Of a DNA stretch of 64,000 nt, positions 30,172 to 64,000 are shown piece by piece. Source of the stretch: Paratrimastix pyriformis. Lineage: Eukaryota > Preaxostyla > Paratrimastigidae. Under the pieces are notes generated by a model. The model was given only the letters and a program-made list of their open reading frames with translations. It made no database searches and was not told the DNA's origin. Within the stretch, counting starts at the first letter, position 1; each line of letters opens with the position of its first letter. The position numbers were made by a program, and so were the translations under genes. The stretch covers positions 111,001 through 175,000 of the forward strand of contig JAPMOS010000080.1 of NCBI GenBank assembly GCA_027972325.1, in the 5' to 3' direction.

Positions 30172-31012
30172 CGAGGCAGTTTCGGAGCCAGAAATGTCCA
30201 GCCCTTCCACCTCCTGGTCCATCCGGCGGACTTGCGACGGGTAACCCGACGGCTACGCCCGTGTCAAACCCGACTGCGGCGCCTGTTCCGATTCAGGCCC
30301 CCACTTTTCCAGACCCGTTGTCCGGGCTGAAATTGCTGGAGTCTGGAGACCAGGACTTACTAGACCTCGACGCCGAGGAGACTGGCCCCCATCTCTTCGA
30401 GGACGACTCTGATGAAGACGAGCCCTCAGCGCCTGCACCAAACGCCGGGGGTCTCCGATTTTCTCAACCGACACCACCGGCAGCACCACCGGCAGCACCA
30501 CCGGCAGCACCACCGGCAGCACCACCGGCAGCACCACCGGCAGCACCACCGGCAGCACCACCGGCAGCACCACCGGCAGCACCACCGGCAGCACCACCGG
30601 CAGCACCACCGGCAGCACCACCGGCAGCACCACCGGCAGCACCACCGGCAGCACCACCGGCAGCACCACCGGCAGCACCACCGGCAGCACCACCGGCAGC
30701 ACCGGCACTCTCAACTCAGACGATGGCTGCTGCCGCCCCGGGTGTCCCTCCCACCCTTGGCAGCGCCGATTCACAGATGCTTCTGTGCATCGAGGCAATC
30801 TTGAAGCAACAGATTCAAAGCGCCACCCAACAAATTCAACAACAAACCCAACAACAAATTCAACAAACTCAACAACAAATTCAACAACAAATTCAACAAA
30901 CTCAACAACAAACCCAACAACAAATTCAAATCCTGGTTCAAAAGAACCAGGCACTCGAGCAGCGACTGGCCATCTTCGAAAAGCGGTTCAGCAGACAGAT
31001 GGCGTCCTTCCT
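30172..31012 (+). CDS. Gag-like hypothetical protein with Ala-Pro repeat and Gln-rich coiled coil (exon)
   Basis: An open exon follows the TTTCTCGCAG acceptor (about 30161-30170). Its order is a Pro/Gly/Thr-rich start, an acidic segment (ESGDQDLLDLDAEETG, then EDDSDEDEPS), about 26 exact AAPP units, and a helical region (MLLCIEAILKQQIQ, a QQIQQTQQ tract, QNQALEQRLAIFEKRFSRQM). It stops at a possible donor after FLEV. No ATG was found in this exon, so a 5' exon is missing. The layout (disordered acidic/Pro head plus coiled coil) resembles retroelement gag heads or an ordinary scaffold protein. No enzyme domain is adjacent. Confidence 0.45.
30475..30708 (+). repeat. Perfect 9-bp coding repeat (ACCGGCAGC)n
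   Basis: About 26 identical 9-bp units, encoding Ala-Ala-Pro-Pro-type repeats in the main frame. The absence of any silent divergence implies very recent expansion or homogenisation, unlike the NGN repeat at 9.5-10.3 kb. Confidence 0.9.
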
Positions 31013-31335
31013 CGAGGTTGCAGGCGTGCCACTGCTCCTCGGTCTGTGTGCCCGCAGAACCTGTTTTTCCCAGAACATCTGTTTTTTTTGCAGAACATCT
31101 GAAGGAAAACCTCAGTGGTACATGCTCTTGCCCTGTCCAAGGTCGCGTGTTCTGCCTCGGCGATGAACGAGACGCACTCTTGGCTCGCGCGCAGGCACTT
31201 CGACAGACGGATCAATCGCGATGAAGATGGAGTGAAGTGGTCTGTGTTCCAGTGGAAGGGCACGATGCCGCAGTCCGTGGAAGCCATTCAAGATCGGCCG
31301 TGCTTTCTCCAGAAAGCGGTCGATAGCCTGGCATG

Positions 31336-31413
31336 GCGGTTAAAAATTAGACAGACTGTCTAATTTTAGGACTTCTGTCAGCTTAATTTTGGCACAGTGG
31401 ATCTTTAACCGCC
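31336..31413. repeat. 78-bp compound inverted repeat
   Basis: GGCGGTTAAA (31336-31345) is inverted at TTTAACCGCC (31404-31413). Inside it a second palindrome of AAATTAGACAG and CTGTCTAATTT forms a tight hairpin. It lies in AT-rich DNA after the gag-like exon, so it could be a miniature insertion or a structured 3' element. Confidence 0.7.
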
Positions 31414-31454
31414 GGTCTCATTATATTTTGAACGAACGCAGAAATACAAAGACT

Positions 31455-31525
31455 TGTGGCTGCTGAGAATCGATCCCGAAGCCTTCCATGTGTTAACCCG
31501 ACGCGCTACCGTTGTACTACTGCCT
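31455..31525 (-). pseudogene. tRNA-like sequence (degenerate)
   Basis: The minus strand reads like a tRNA: CAACGGTAGCGCG (D-arm/A-box-like), TTAACAC where an anticodon loop would be (AAC, Val), and GGGATCGATTCTC (B-box-like). The anticodon stem is mispaired and the acceptor pairs only about 5 of 7. It could be a tRNA pseudogene or a tRNA-derived repeat. Confidence 0.35.
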
Positions 31526-31639
31526 CTTTGCTGGAATTTTGGCATTTTCTTTGGGTTTCTCAATGTGACGGAGTGTCTGGAGCGTGCCCGCTGCACCACT
31601 GGTGCCCGCGGCGATCGCCGGAAATCTATTGTGTCAACT

Positions 31640-32729
31640 CGGGGGGGGGGGGGGGGGAATAATGGTTCTTTGCATCGTCTTCATTTCGTACCCCATTTCT
31701 GCCGAACCGCTGTACGCGAAGGATCCCCGGTCGGACAAGAGGCCAATCTCCTGCAAATGGGAGGGGAATGGGAGAAGGAAGAAAATGAGGGGTGATCTGG
31801 GGCGGGTGCCATGGTGGGGTGATGGTGCCGGTGGGGACGATGCTGCGTGGTGGTGCGGGGTGGAGCCGGGATGGGGTGATGGTGGTGGGGGTGATGGGGG
31901 TGATGGTGTCAGGTGGGTGATGGTGCGGGGTGGTGGAGGGGAGAGAGGGGTGGGGTGGGGGGGGAGGAGGAGGGAGGAATGGAAGGTTCCAGACTTGCCC
32001 CCTGATTCCTTCTTCGCAAAGTGGAGGGCCCTCAGACTGGGGCCGAGGAAGGTCAGATCCGCATTCGGGTCGAACTTCTCCGGATCCTGGCGGAGTGGCA
32101 TGTGTGCGCGTGTGTGAGCGTGTGTGAGCGTGTGTGTGCGTGTGTCGAGTAAAGAAGGAACGAAGTAACGGGAATAAAACAAAAACCAGAGAGGTAGAAG
32201 AGACAGCACGAATGTCACTGCACCCGTGGGCGAAGGAATCCCCTGTGGAGGGCGTTTGATAGGCTCGTTAGGGAGAGGACGCGTGTGTGTTGCGTGTGTG
32301 TGTGAGCGTGTGTGTGCGCGCATGGGGCAGGTTGTTGTTGTGAGGGTGTGTGGGCGTGCGTCTGCAAGTTGTGCCTGCCTGCGTGCGTGTGGGCGGCGGG
32401 AGCGTCTGCGTGGAGCAGTCGATCTCTCTCCTCATGCGTGTGGGGATCATTGCGTCAAGATCAGATTGTCCTTGTCTGCAAGAGATAGAAGCGTGGCTTG
32501 GGTGCCGCCATTCGGACCGACCCGTGCCCACTGTCTGTATGGGGTGAGGCGGTGCGGAGGTGGAGACCTTCAGGGCGGCTCGTTTCAGGAGGAGCAGCGT
32601 GGCCCATCCCGAGTCTGGTTCCTCCGGATCGGGACTCTGACGGGCGGCCTTGCGCGGCGCTTTCTCCTCATCAGATGAAGAGGCAGAAGGGGACCGGGAG
32701 CGCCTGCGGGGAGGCGGGGTCTTTGACAT
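31640..32729 (-). CDS. SR-rich hypothetical nuclear protein (tentative exons)
   Basis: The minus ATG at 32729 starts MSKTPPPRRRSRSPSASSSD, a serine/arginine-rich head, followed by an acidic/basic stretch and DSGWATLLLLKRAALK before a GTCTCC donor. Two further segments downstream on the same strand look like exons: about 32095-31995 (DPEKFDPNADLTFLGPSLRA) after a CCAG, and about 31750-31670 (IGLLSDRGSFAYSGSAEMG) after GCAG. Linking them is inference. The RS dipeptides suggest a splicing- or RNA-related nuclear protein. The introns carry GTGTGTGAG repeats and a copy of dispersed repeat B. Confidence 0.45.
32138..32192 (-). repeat. Dispersed repeat family B, copy 1
   Basis: The minus strand contains TCTCTGGTTTTTGTTTTAT, CCCGTTACTTCGTTCCTTC and TTTACTCGACAC. 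The same roughly 50 bp occurs on the plus strand at 46291-46342. Both copies adjoin CA/ACC-rich tracts inside introns. Confidence 0.8.
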
Positions 32730-32779
32730 TTGTGATCTGGGCGAAGATGAACGACAAGGCGGACATTGGGAGGGAGGGT

Positions 32780-33100
32780 GCAGCAAGAAAACCCAACTTT
32801 CGGATGAGGTGGGTTTGGAGAAAGGAAATGAGTCAAACCTTGAGAAATTCGATCAAGAGAGAGATAGCGTGTTCAACCTCAACGGCACGCAGACTCCCGC
32901 AGAAATTCAAAACTCAAATTATTTTCATCAAGCCTGTCAATCTCCTGAGTCCTCGCATGCCACACGCGTCCTCTAAGTGTGCGAATCGCGGATTCGCAGT
33001 GTCTCCCTCGATTTTCGTGGGCTGACTTCCTGGTTCTTCGTCGTGCTCTTCGATCGCTTCGACTGGGCAATGTGGGGCTGACGATGTTATCGGGGTGGTG
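32780..33100. other. Unassigned sequence
   Basis: Unique DNA upstream of the SR-rich gene. Only short frames are present and none is recognisable. Confidence 0.4.
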
Positions 33101-34150
33101 CGTCGTGTGCGCGATCGCCGTCGTTCCGTCGGCGGCTCGACCTGGGGGGGGCCGACTCCCCGCTCTCGTCGGTCTGCCATCGGTCTTCCGCATGCCGCCG
33201 CTCATGGTTGCCGCGCACTTCATGCCGAACAGGGCGAGCATGCTCTCCGCCAGCTGCGTTCCGATGCGCCGACAGAGGCCTTGTCCATCCAGCCTGGCTT
33301 GCCCCCTGCCTCCAGGCGCCATTTCCTGGCCTCAGCATTCTCCGGCTCCGTGTCCGTCTTCGGCGGCGCTCCCAGCGGGCTCAGTGAGAGTTCGAGTAGC
33401 TCCTGGGACGTCAGGCGCGGCACAACGCCTGTCCTCTTGACGTAGTAGTCCCCGAACTTCCTGCCGCGTCCTCCTAGCAGGTGGCTCTGCGTCTCGCGGG
33501 CCCCACATCCAAAGGGGCACCAGCAGTCCTCCGCCGCCGAAGCGGGCCGACACGGCCTTCACGCCCGGGAAGGCGTGGAAAACCCCGAAGCAGATGTTCC
33601 GGGGCTGCTGGCGCGTGATCTTGCCAGCCCAAGCCGACAAGATCTTCCCCTCCAGCGCCCACCGCCCCGTGGGCGCCTTCAGCCACTCCTCCGATGTCCT
33701 CCTCGTTCCATCATTCGGCGGTCCGCCTGGCCGCTGCCTCGCTCAGCAACCAGGCAGGTCCCCCGCTCGCCCTCGGCCACACCGGGGTCTCCGTCTCGCC
33801 GGTGATCATCCGGTGCGCGACCCGCAGGCCCGTGGTGGGTGTCCAGTCCAAGAAGCCGAGCGGCATGGGCGGCTCCCCCCTCGCCGCTCCGCCGCTGCTC
33901 TGGCCTGTCGATTGACCCACTGGTTCGCCGGTAGGCGGGGTGCCAGGAGCACCACTTCGTCCAGGTGGGCCGGGCAGTAGCGCAGCACCAGCCGGGGAAA
34001 CTTCAGCAGCTCGCGCCTCATTTCGCCAACCACGTCCCGGTAGCGGTGGGCCACACCCGCAATGGCCCCCAATGGAGTTCGCCTGCTGGTCTGCCTGCTC
34101 CTCCTCCGGGAGTCTCAGGTCCATGCCTCACCCACATCAGCTCCTCCTCA
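33100..34150 (-). pseudogene. Frameshifted minus-strand coding region, function unknown
   Basis: The minus strand has protein-like segments that change frame: YRDVVGEMRRELLKFPRLVL and LDEVVLLAPRLPANQW (about 34040-33900), PPMPLGFLDWTPTTGLRVAH, then LKAPTGRWALEGKILSAWAG and RNICFGVFHAFPGVKAVSAR, then KFGDYYVKRTGVVPRLTSQE and ARKWRLEAGGKPGWMDKA (about 33480-33270). No GTCYG...AG introns were found that join them, so indels are likely. It may be a decayed gene, perhaps of a mobile element. No family is recognised. Confidence 0.45.
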
Positions 34151-34984
34151 GGGTCATGCTCACCCCCCACCGACTGTAACTTTCAGTGAGGCTGTACGAA
34201 GACGAGGCGGTTGACTGCCGAACAGATTTCATCGTCCTGCAGCTTGCCGCCCCTCCGGGACCCTCCCGACAGTTACCGAGAACGGTTCCCCCGCTGGTCC
34301 TGATTTTGTTCCCCTTGGCAGTTTCTTGGGTTGGGTTCGAAGACCGTCTCCAATCGACCAATTTCGGGGCCGATCAAATGCTCTGTAAAGAGAGGAAAGA
34401 GAATGGTGGGGTGGAGAAAGCAAAGAGGTTGGAGGCGGCCCCGGTGGAGGTGGCCCCGGTGGAGGCGGCGGCGGCGGCTGGTCTTGTCAGTCAGTCCCCC
34501 GGTGAGTGCAGCCCCGCCGGAACCTCCCGGGGCCCGCCCCTCGGCCTGGGCAGCCGACATCCCCCGCACCAGCACCAGCACCCAGCAACCCAGCAACCCA
34601 GCAACCCAGCAACCCAGCGCCCCATGAGGTGGTGGGCGGCGGTGATGTCGGCAACACTGCCCCAATTCCGGCGAGCTTTCCTCCGAACACAAGTCTGCAC
34701 CCTACTCTAGGCAGGAACTTGGGTTTACTTCTCTATTGCCGGTTTTTGGGTTGGGCCGTCCGGGCTTTCTGCCATCGCCCCCAAACAAGTCAAAAATTGG
34801 TCAAAGAAAACAATGAAATCAGGTACAAGGGAGGTCTTTGTCGTTTCCAGTTTCTGCCAGGAGAATTTTGAAGAAACTCACCAACGTTTCAAATCGACAC
34901 GACGCGAGAGAGAGAGTTATCTTTACCCCGTTGTATATACCCTACGTCGAGTCAGTTTCCACAGCGAGAGCTTGTGACCCTAGA
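34151..34984 (+). other. Unassigned region upstream of the GT5 gene
   Basis: Contains a plus frame with repeated PVEVAPVEAAAAA and four (CAGCAACC)n units (34574-34615). No family signature is seen. The last 100 bp should hold the promoter of the next gene. Confidence 0.4.
34931..34941 (+). promoter_or_regulatory. TATA-like element of the glycogen synthase gene
   Basis: TGTATATACCC lies about 45 bp upstream of the ATG at 34985. The spacing matches the TATAAAAGG box of the gene at 10763. Confidence 0.55.
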
Positions 34985-61375
<26,391 letters not shown>

Positions 61376-61547
61376 GCATGTATTTCTGCCGCCTCACGGC
61401 GCCCTTCTCCTCCGTTCCGTACCTCTTTACCCTCTTTCACTCCGCCGTTGAAAATCGTCTCTGTTTGGCGGTGTGACCCGGTCAAGAATGAATGAAATGA
61501 ATGCTGAAGGCGCTGGAGGGGGAGCGGGCCAACACGTTATCATCATC
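61376..61547. other. 3' flank of the giant gene
   Basis: Unique sequence after the stop codon; no gene seen. Presumably holds the 3' UTR. Confidence 0.5.
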
Positions 61548-62190
61548 ATCGCGATCCTTGTTCTGATGATCGAAATCGATGAGTTTCATCGAAAAACCAC
61601 TTGGGGTCATGTCAGAACACCACCTCGACCGATCCTTTTTGTATTGAAAATCCATACCGGCGGTATGGATTTTAGTACCCCCGACAATCATCGCGATCCT
61701 TGTTCTGATGATGGGAATCAATGAGTTTCATCGAAAAACCACTTGGGGTCTTGTCAGAACACCACCTCGACCGATCCTTTTTGTATTGAAAATCCATACC
61801 GGCGGTATGGATTTTAGTACCCCCGACAATCATCGCGATCCTTGTTCTGATGATGGGAATCAATGAGTTTCATCGAAAAACCACTTGGGGTCTTGTCAGA
61901 ACACCACCTCGACCGATCCTTTTTGTATTGAAAATCCATACCGGCGGTATGGATTTTAGTACCCCCGACAATCATCGCGATCCTTGTTCTGATGATGGGA
62001 ATCAATGAGTTTCATCGAAAAACCACTTGGGGTCTTGTCAGAACACCACCTCGACCGATCCTTTTTGTATTGAAATTCCATACCGGCGGTATGGATTTTA
62101 GTACCCCCGACAAACATCGCGGTACTTCGTCTGATGATGAAAACCGATGAGTTTCACCGAAAAAACACTTGGGGTCATGTCTGAACACCA
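61548..62190. repeat. 142-bp tandem satellite with internal 27-bp palindrome
   Basis: Three full units (61683-61824, 61825-61966, 61967-62108) are nearly identical, flanked by diverged partial units (61548-61682 and 62109-62190). Each full unit contains AAAATCCATACCG, one base, and CGGTATGGATTTT, a 13-bp-arm palindrome. Short open frames repeating every 142 bp are artefacts of the satellite. Confidence 0.95.
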
Positions 62191-62225
62191 CCTCGACGGC
62201 CTCTGCGTGACTGCACTCTGGCTGT

Positions 62226-62345
62226 TGACTGACTCCCCACTCCCCCACTCCCCCACTCCCCCACCCCCCCTCCCCCCTCCCCACTCCCCACTCCCCCCCA
62301 CTCCCCCCTCCCCACTCCCCCACTCCCCCACTCCCCACTCCCGCC
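62226..62345. repeat. (CTCCCCA)n-type low-complexity tract
   Basis: ACTCCCCC and CCCCTCCCC units, 120 bp. Confidence 0.8.
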
Positions 62346-62399
62346 TGGTCGCGGGCCATTCCGTTGACAAGTTTTGACACCCCCCTGTTTTTCGGATAC

Positions 62400-62426
62400 A
62401 GTGGCTATTACCCCGGGCAATAGCCA
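62400..62426. promoter_or_regulatory. Inverted repeat upstream of the last gene
   Basis: GTGGCTATT and AATAGCCAC, perfect 9-bp arms around ACCCCGGGC, lie about 20 bp before the ATG at 62443-62444. It could be a 5'-leader hairpin or a dyad binding site; function is inferred from position only. Confidence 0.5.
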
Positions 62427-62442
62427 CACTTGATCCCGCCAA

Positions 62443-63934
62443 AATGCCCAAGCAAACCCCCCAACCACTCCGTGAGACCCCCAGCAGCAGCGAAAGACGG
62501 TACAACACCGCCAGCACCACCTCGGGGGCACCCTCCCGTCATCCGCGGGCCTCCACTGAGGAGGAACCCGAGGGCCGCGAGACGAAGCGACTTCGCGAAG
62601 CATCCTCATCAGGGGGAGCAGACGACGGGCACCCGACCCTCTGCGCTGCGCCACGATGAACCTCTCTCCGAAGAGGAGCTCGACTCCCAGCCGCAACCCC
62701 CCGTGCAGCCCACCGCCACCGCCACCGACACCGCCCAGCAGCCCACCGCCACCAGCGTGCAGCCCATCACCAAAGCGCCACGTCCGGCCCCGTTGGCCTC
62801 CAAGGACCCAACACCAGCTCCAACCCATCCTTCTGATGCGTCCGACCTTTCGCGTCCTGCCTCTCCGATCTCTGGGCCTCGGGAGACGATCGACGCTCCA
62901 GCGAAAGCCGGTGGGCCTGCTTCGACCCTGATGACGCGGCGTTTAGTGCCTCCCTCCCATCCGATCTCTGGGCCCCGGCCAGCCCCGGCGCCCAAAACGC
63001 CAAGCGCGGTCCCGTTGGCCTCCAATGATTCACTGCCAGCTCCAATCCCCCCGTCTTCGGCGGTGCCTGCGACCGATCCTGTTGTCTATGGGCCTCGGAC
63101 GACGATCGACGCTCGCGATGGGCCCGCCGCGATTGCATGTCTCCCAGCCCAGGCATCCGCTACCCCCAAGTCCCGGCCAATCCCCCAAGCTGTCTCCTCG
63201 TCTGTTTGTTGCTTCATCTCGGGAATCCTTCTGATCCGTTCGGCTCCCCCCCCCCCCCACACACACACACACACACACACAACAGAGTTTCCCGGTACCT
63301 CGTCTGGCAGAACCAGGAGTGGATGCAACTCACCCGAAAGGAGTTTTACGAGCAGATCTTCCCCAAGTTGCTGAAGTGCTGGTTCCCGGTCAAACATCAT
63401 CTGAACCGCGGCGTCATCGTCCCCGCTCACTTTTTCAAGAGCCTGACTGAATACAAACTTAACGGCGCCGTCTGCGCTGAGTTGCACAAGATCCTGACGC
63501 GCATGGTTCAATCCTTCGGTTTCGATGTTTTTGCCGTGGTCTCCGGTCTCCGTGACCCCACGGACGCCTACCGTGCGCTTGCTGCAAGGGCTCACGTGAT
63601 TGCTCAGTGCTTGGACGAGGAACTTGCTCTGGGCGTCGACCCCGCTATCGATGGACCGATGCGACTGGAGGAACTCACCCTCTGGGAACGCGCTTTCCCC
63701 AAATACGCCCAGGCCGTGCTCCGCGAGCGCTCCATGTTGCAGCTTTCTGACTACTACGGGGACATCTTTGTCAAAGTCTTCCTGGCTTGCGAGCGTGAAT
63801 ATCTTGCTCTCCCCGAGGCCGAACGGAAGACCTACGAATGGGAGGTTCATTGCCACAAGTTCCGCACCAACACCTGCCGCCGCTTTACTCCGGCTCATTG
63901 GGACAGCCTCTTCAAGACCTACGACAACGCTTAA
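62443..63934 (+). CDS. Hypothetical protein with disordered head and helical C-terminal domain; apparent frameshift
   Basis: The ATG at about 62443 starts MPKQTPQPLRETPSSSERRY and leads to EGRETKRLREASSSGG, then stops at about 62659. The protein-like sequence continues in another frame from LSEEELDSQPQPPVQP through Pro/Ala/Ser-rich repeats (SKDPTPAP, SNDSLPAP, PISGPR) to a GTCCCG donor at 63170. The second exon (63283-63934) encodes about 216 residues of well-ordered helical protein: RYLVWQNQEWMQLTRKEFYE, NGAVCAELHKILTRMVQSFG, LEELTLWERAFPKYAQAVLR and DSLFKTYDNA. I do not recognise the family. A one-base frame change near 62600-62655 means a sequencing indel, a decaying gene or a missed tiny exon. 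Confidence 0.5.
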
Positions 63935-64000
63935 ACGTGTCTTTTTTGGGTGAACCATGTCCCTCCATGCCTCCACGTTTTGTCGTCGAAAACAGTGGCG

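Noticed and set aside
61672-62005. Repeated 63-codon open frames
   Set aside because: They recur exactly every 142 bp because of the satellite and have no family signature.

Overview
This window is nuclear DNA from a GC-rich, very intron-rich eukaryote, most likely a free-living protist. It has no bacterial operon layout. Genes are split by spliceosomal introns, TATA boxes lie about 45 bp upstream of two start codons, tRNA genes have internal promoter boxes and T-run terminators, and enormous (ATC)n/(GAT)n tracts fill the introns and some intergenic DNA. I cannot name the species from sequence alone.

Layout. 1-5999 (-): the 5' part of a multidomain type I polyketide synthase (KS-AT-DH-methyltransferase, running off the left edge). 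6000-7060: no recognisable gene. 7066-7767 (-): a proline-rich hypothetical protein. 8010-9181 (+): a ZCCHC10-like zinc-knuckle/serine-rich protein. 9473-10763 (-): a secreted protein made of Cys/Lys and Asn/Gly/His repeats. About 11.1-17.84 kb (+): a PP2C-family protein phosphatase with long microsatellite introns. 18090-19177 (-): a secreted Cys- and Gly/Tyr-rich protein with five tiny introns. About 19.2-34.9 kb is mostly poor in recognisable genes. It holds gag-like relics, isolated exon-like segments, a 1.1-kb terminal-inverted-repeat element, a fragment of organellar/alphaproteobacterial-type 23S rRNA, degenerate tRNA-like sequences, an SR-rich gene (-) and a frameshifted minus-strand pseudogene.

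34985-61375 (+) reads as one 26-kb gene. Its C-terminal half is a complete GT5 glycogen/starch synthase. Its N-terminal half looks like a diverged alpha-amylase-type module. A tRNA-Gln(CTG) gene and a second tRNA-like gene sit inside its introns. 61548-62190 is a 142-bp satellite, and a hypothetical two-exon gene with an apparent frameshift (about 62443-63934) closes the window.

The most unusual structural features are genome-architectural. First, at more than fifteen exon/intron junctions the exon end, together with its splice site, is repeated one to four times inside the adjoining intron (called exon echoes below). Second, introns carry a dispersed repeat of up to about 115 bp ending in a CA tract. 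Third, almost all 5' splice sites read GT-Y-Y-G-Y rather than GTRAGT. The exon coordinates below were worked out by hand from reading frame and splice signals. They are most secure for the PKS, the two secreted proteins, the phosphatase and the GT5 domain.
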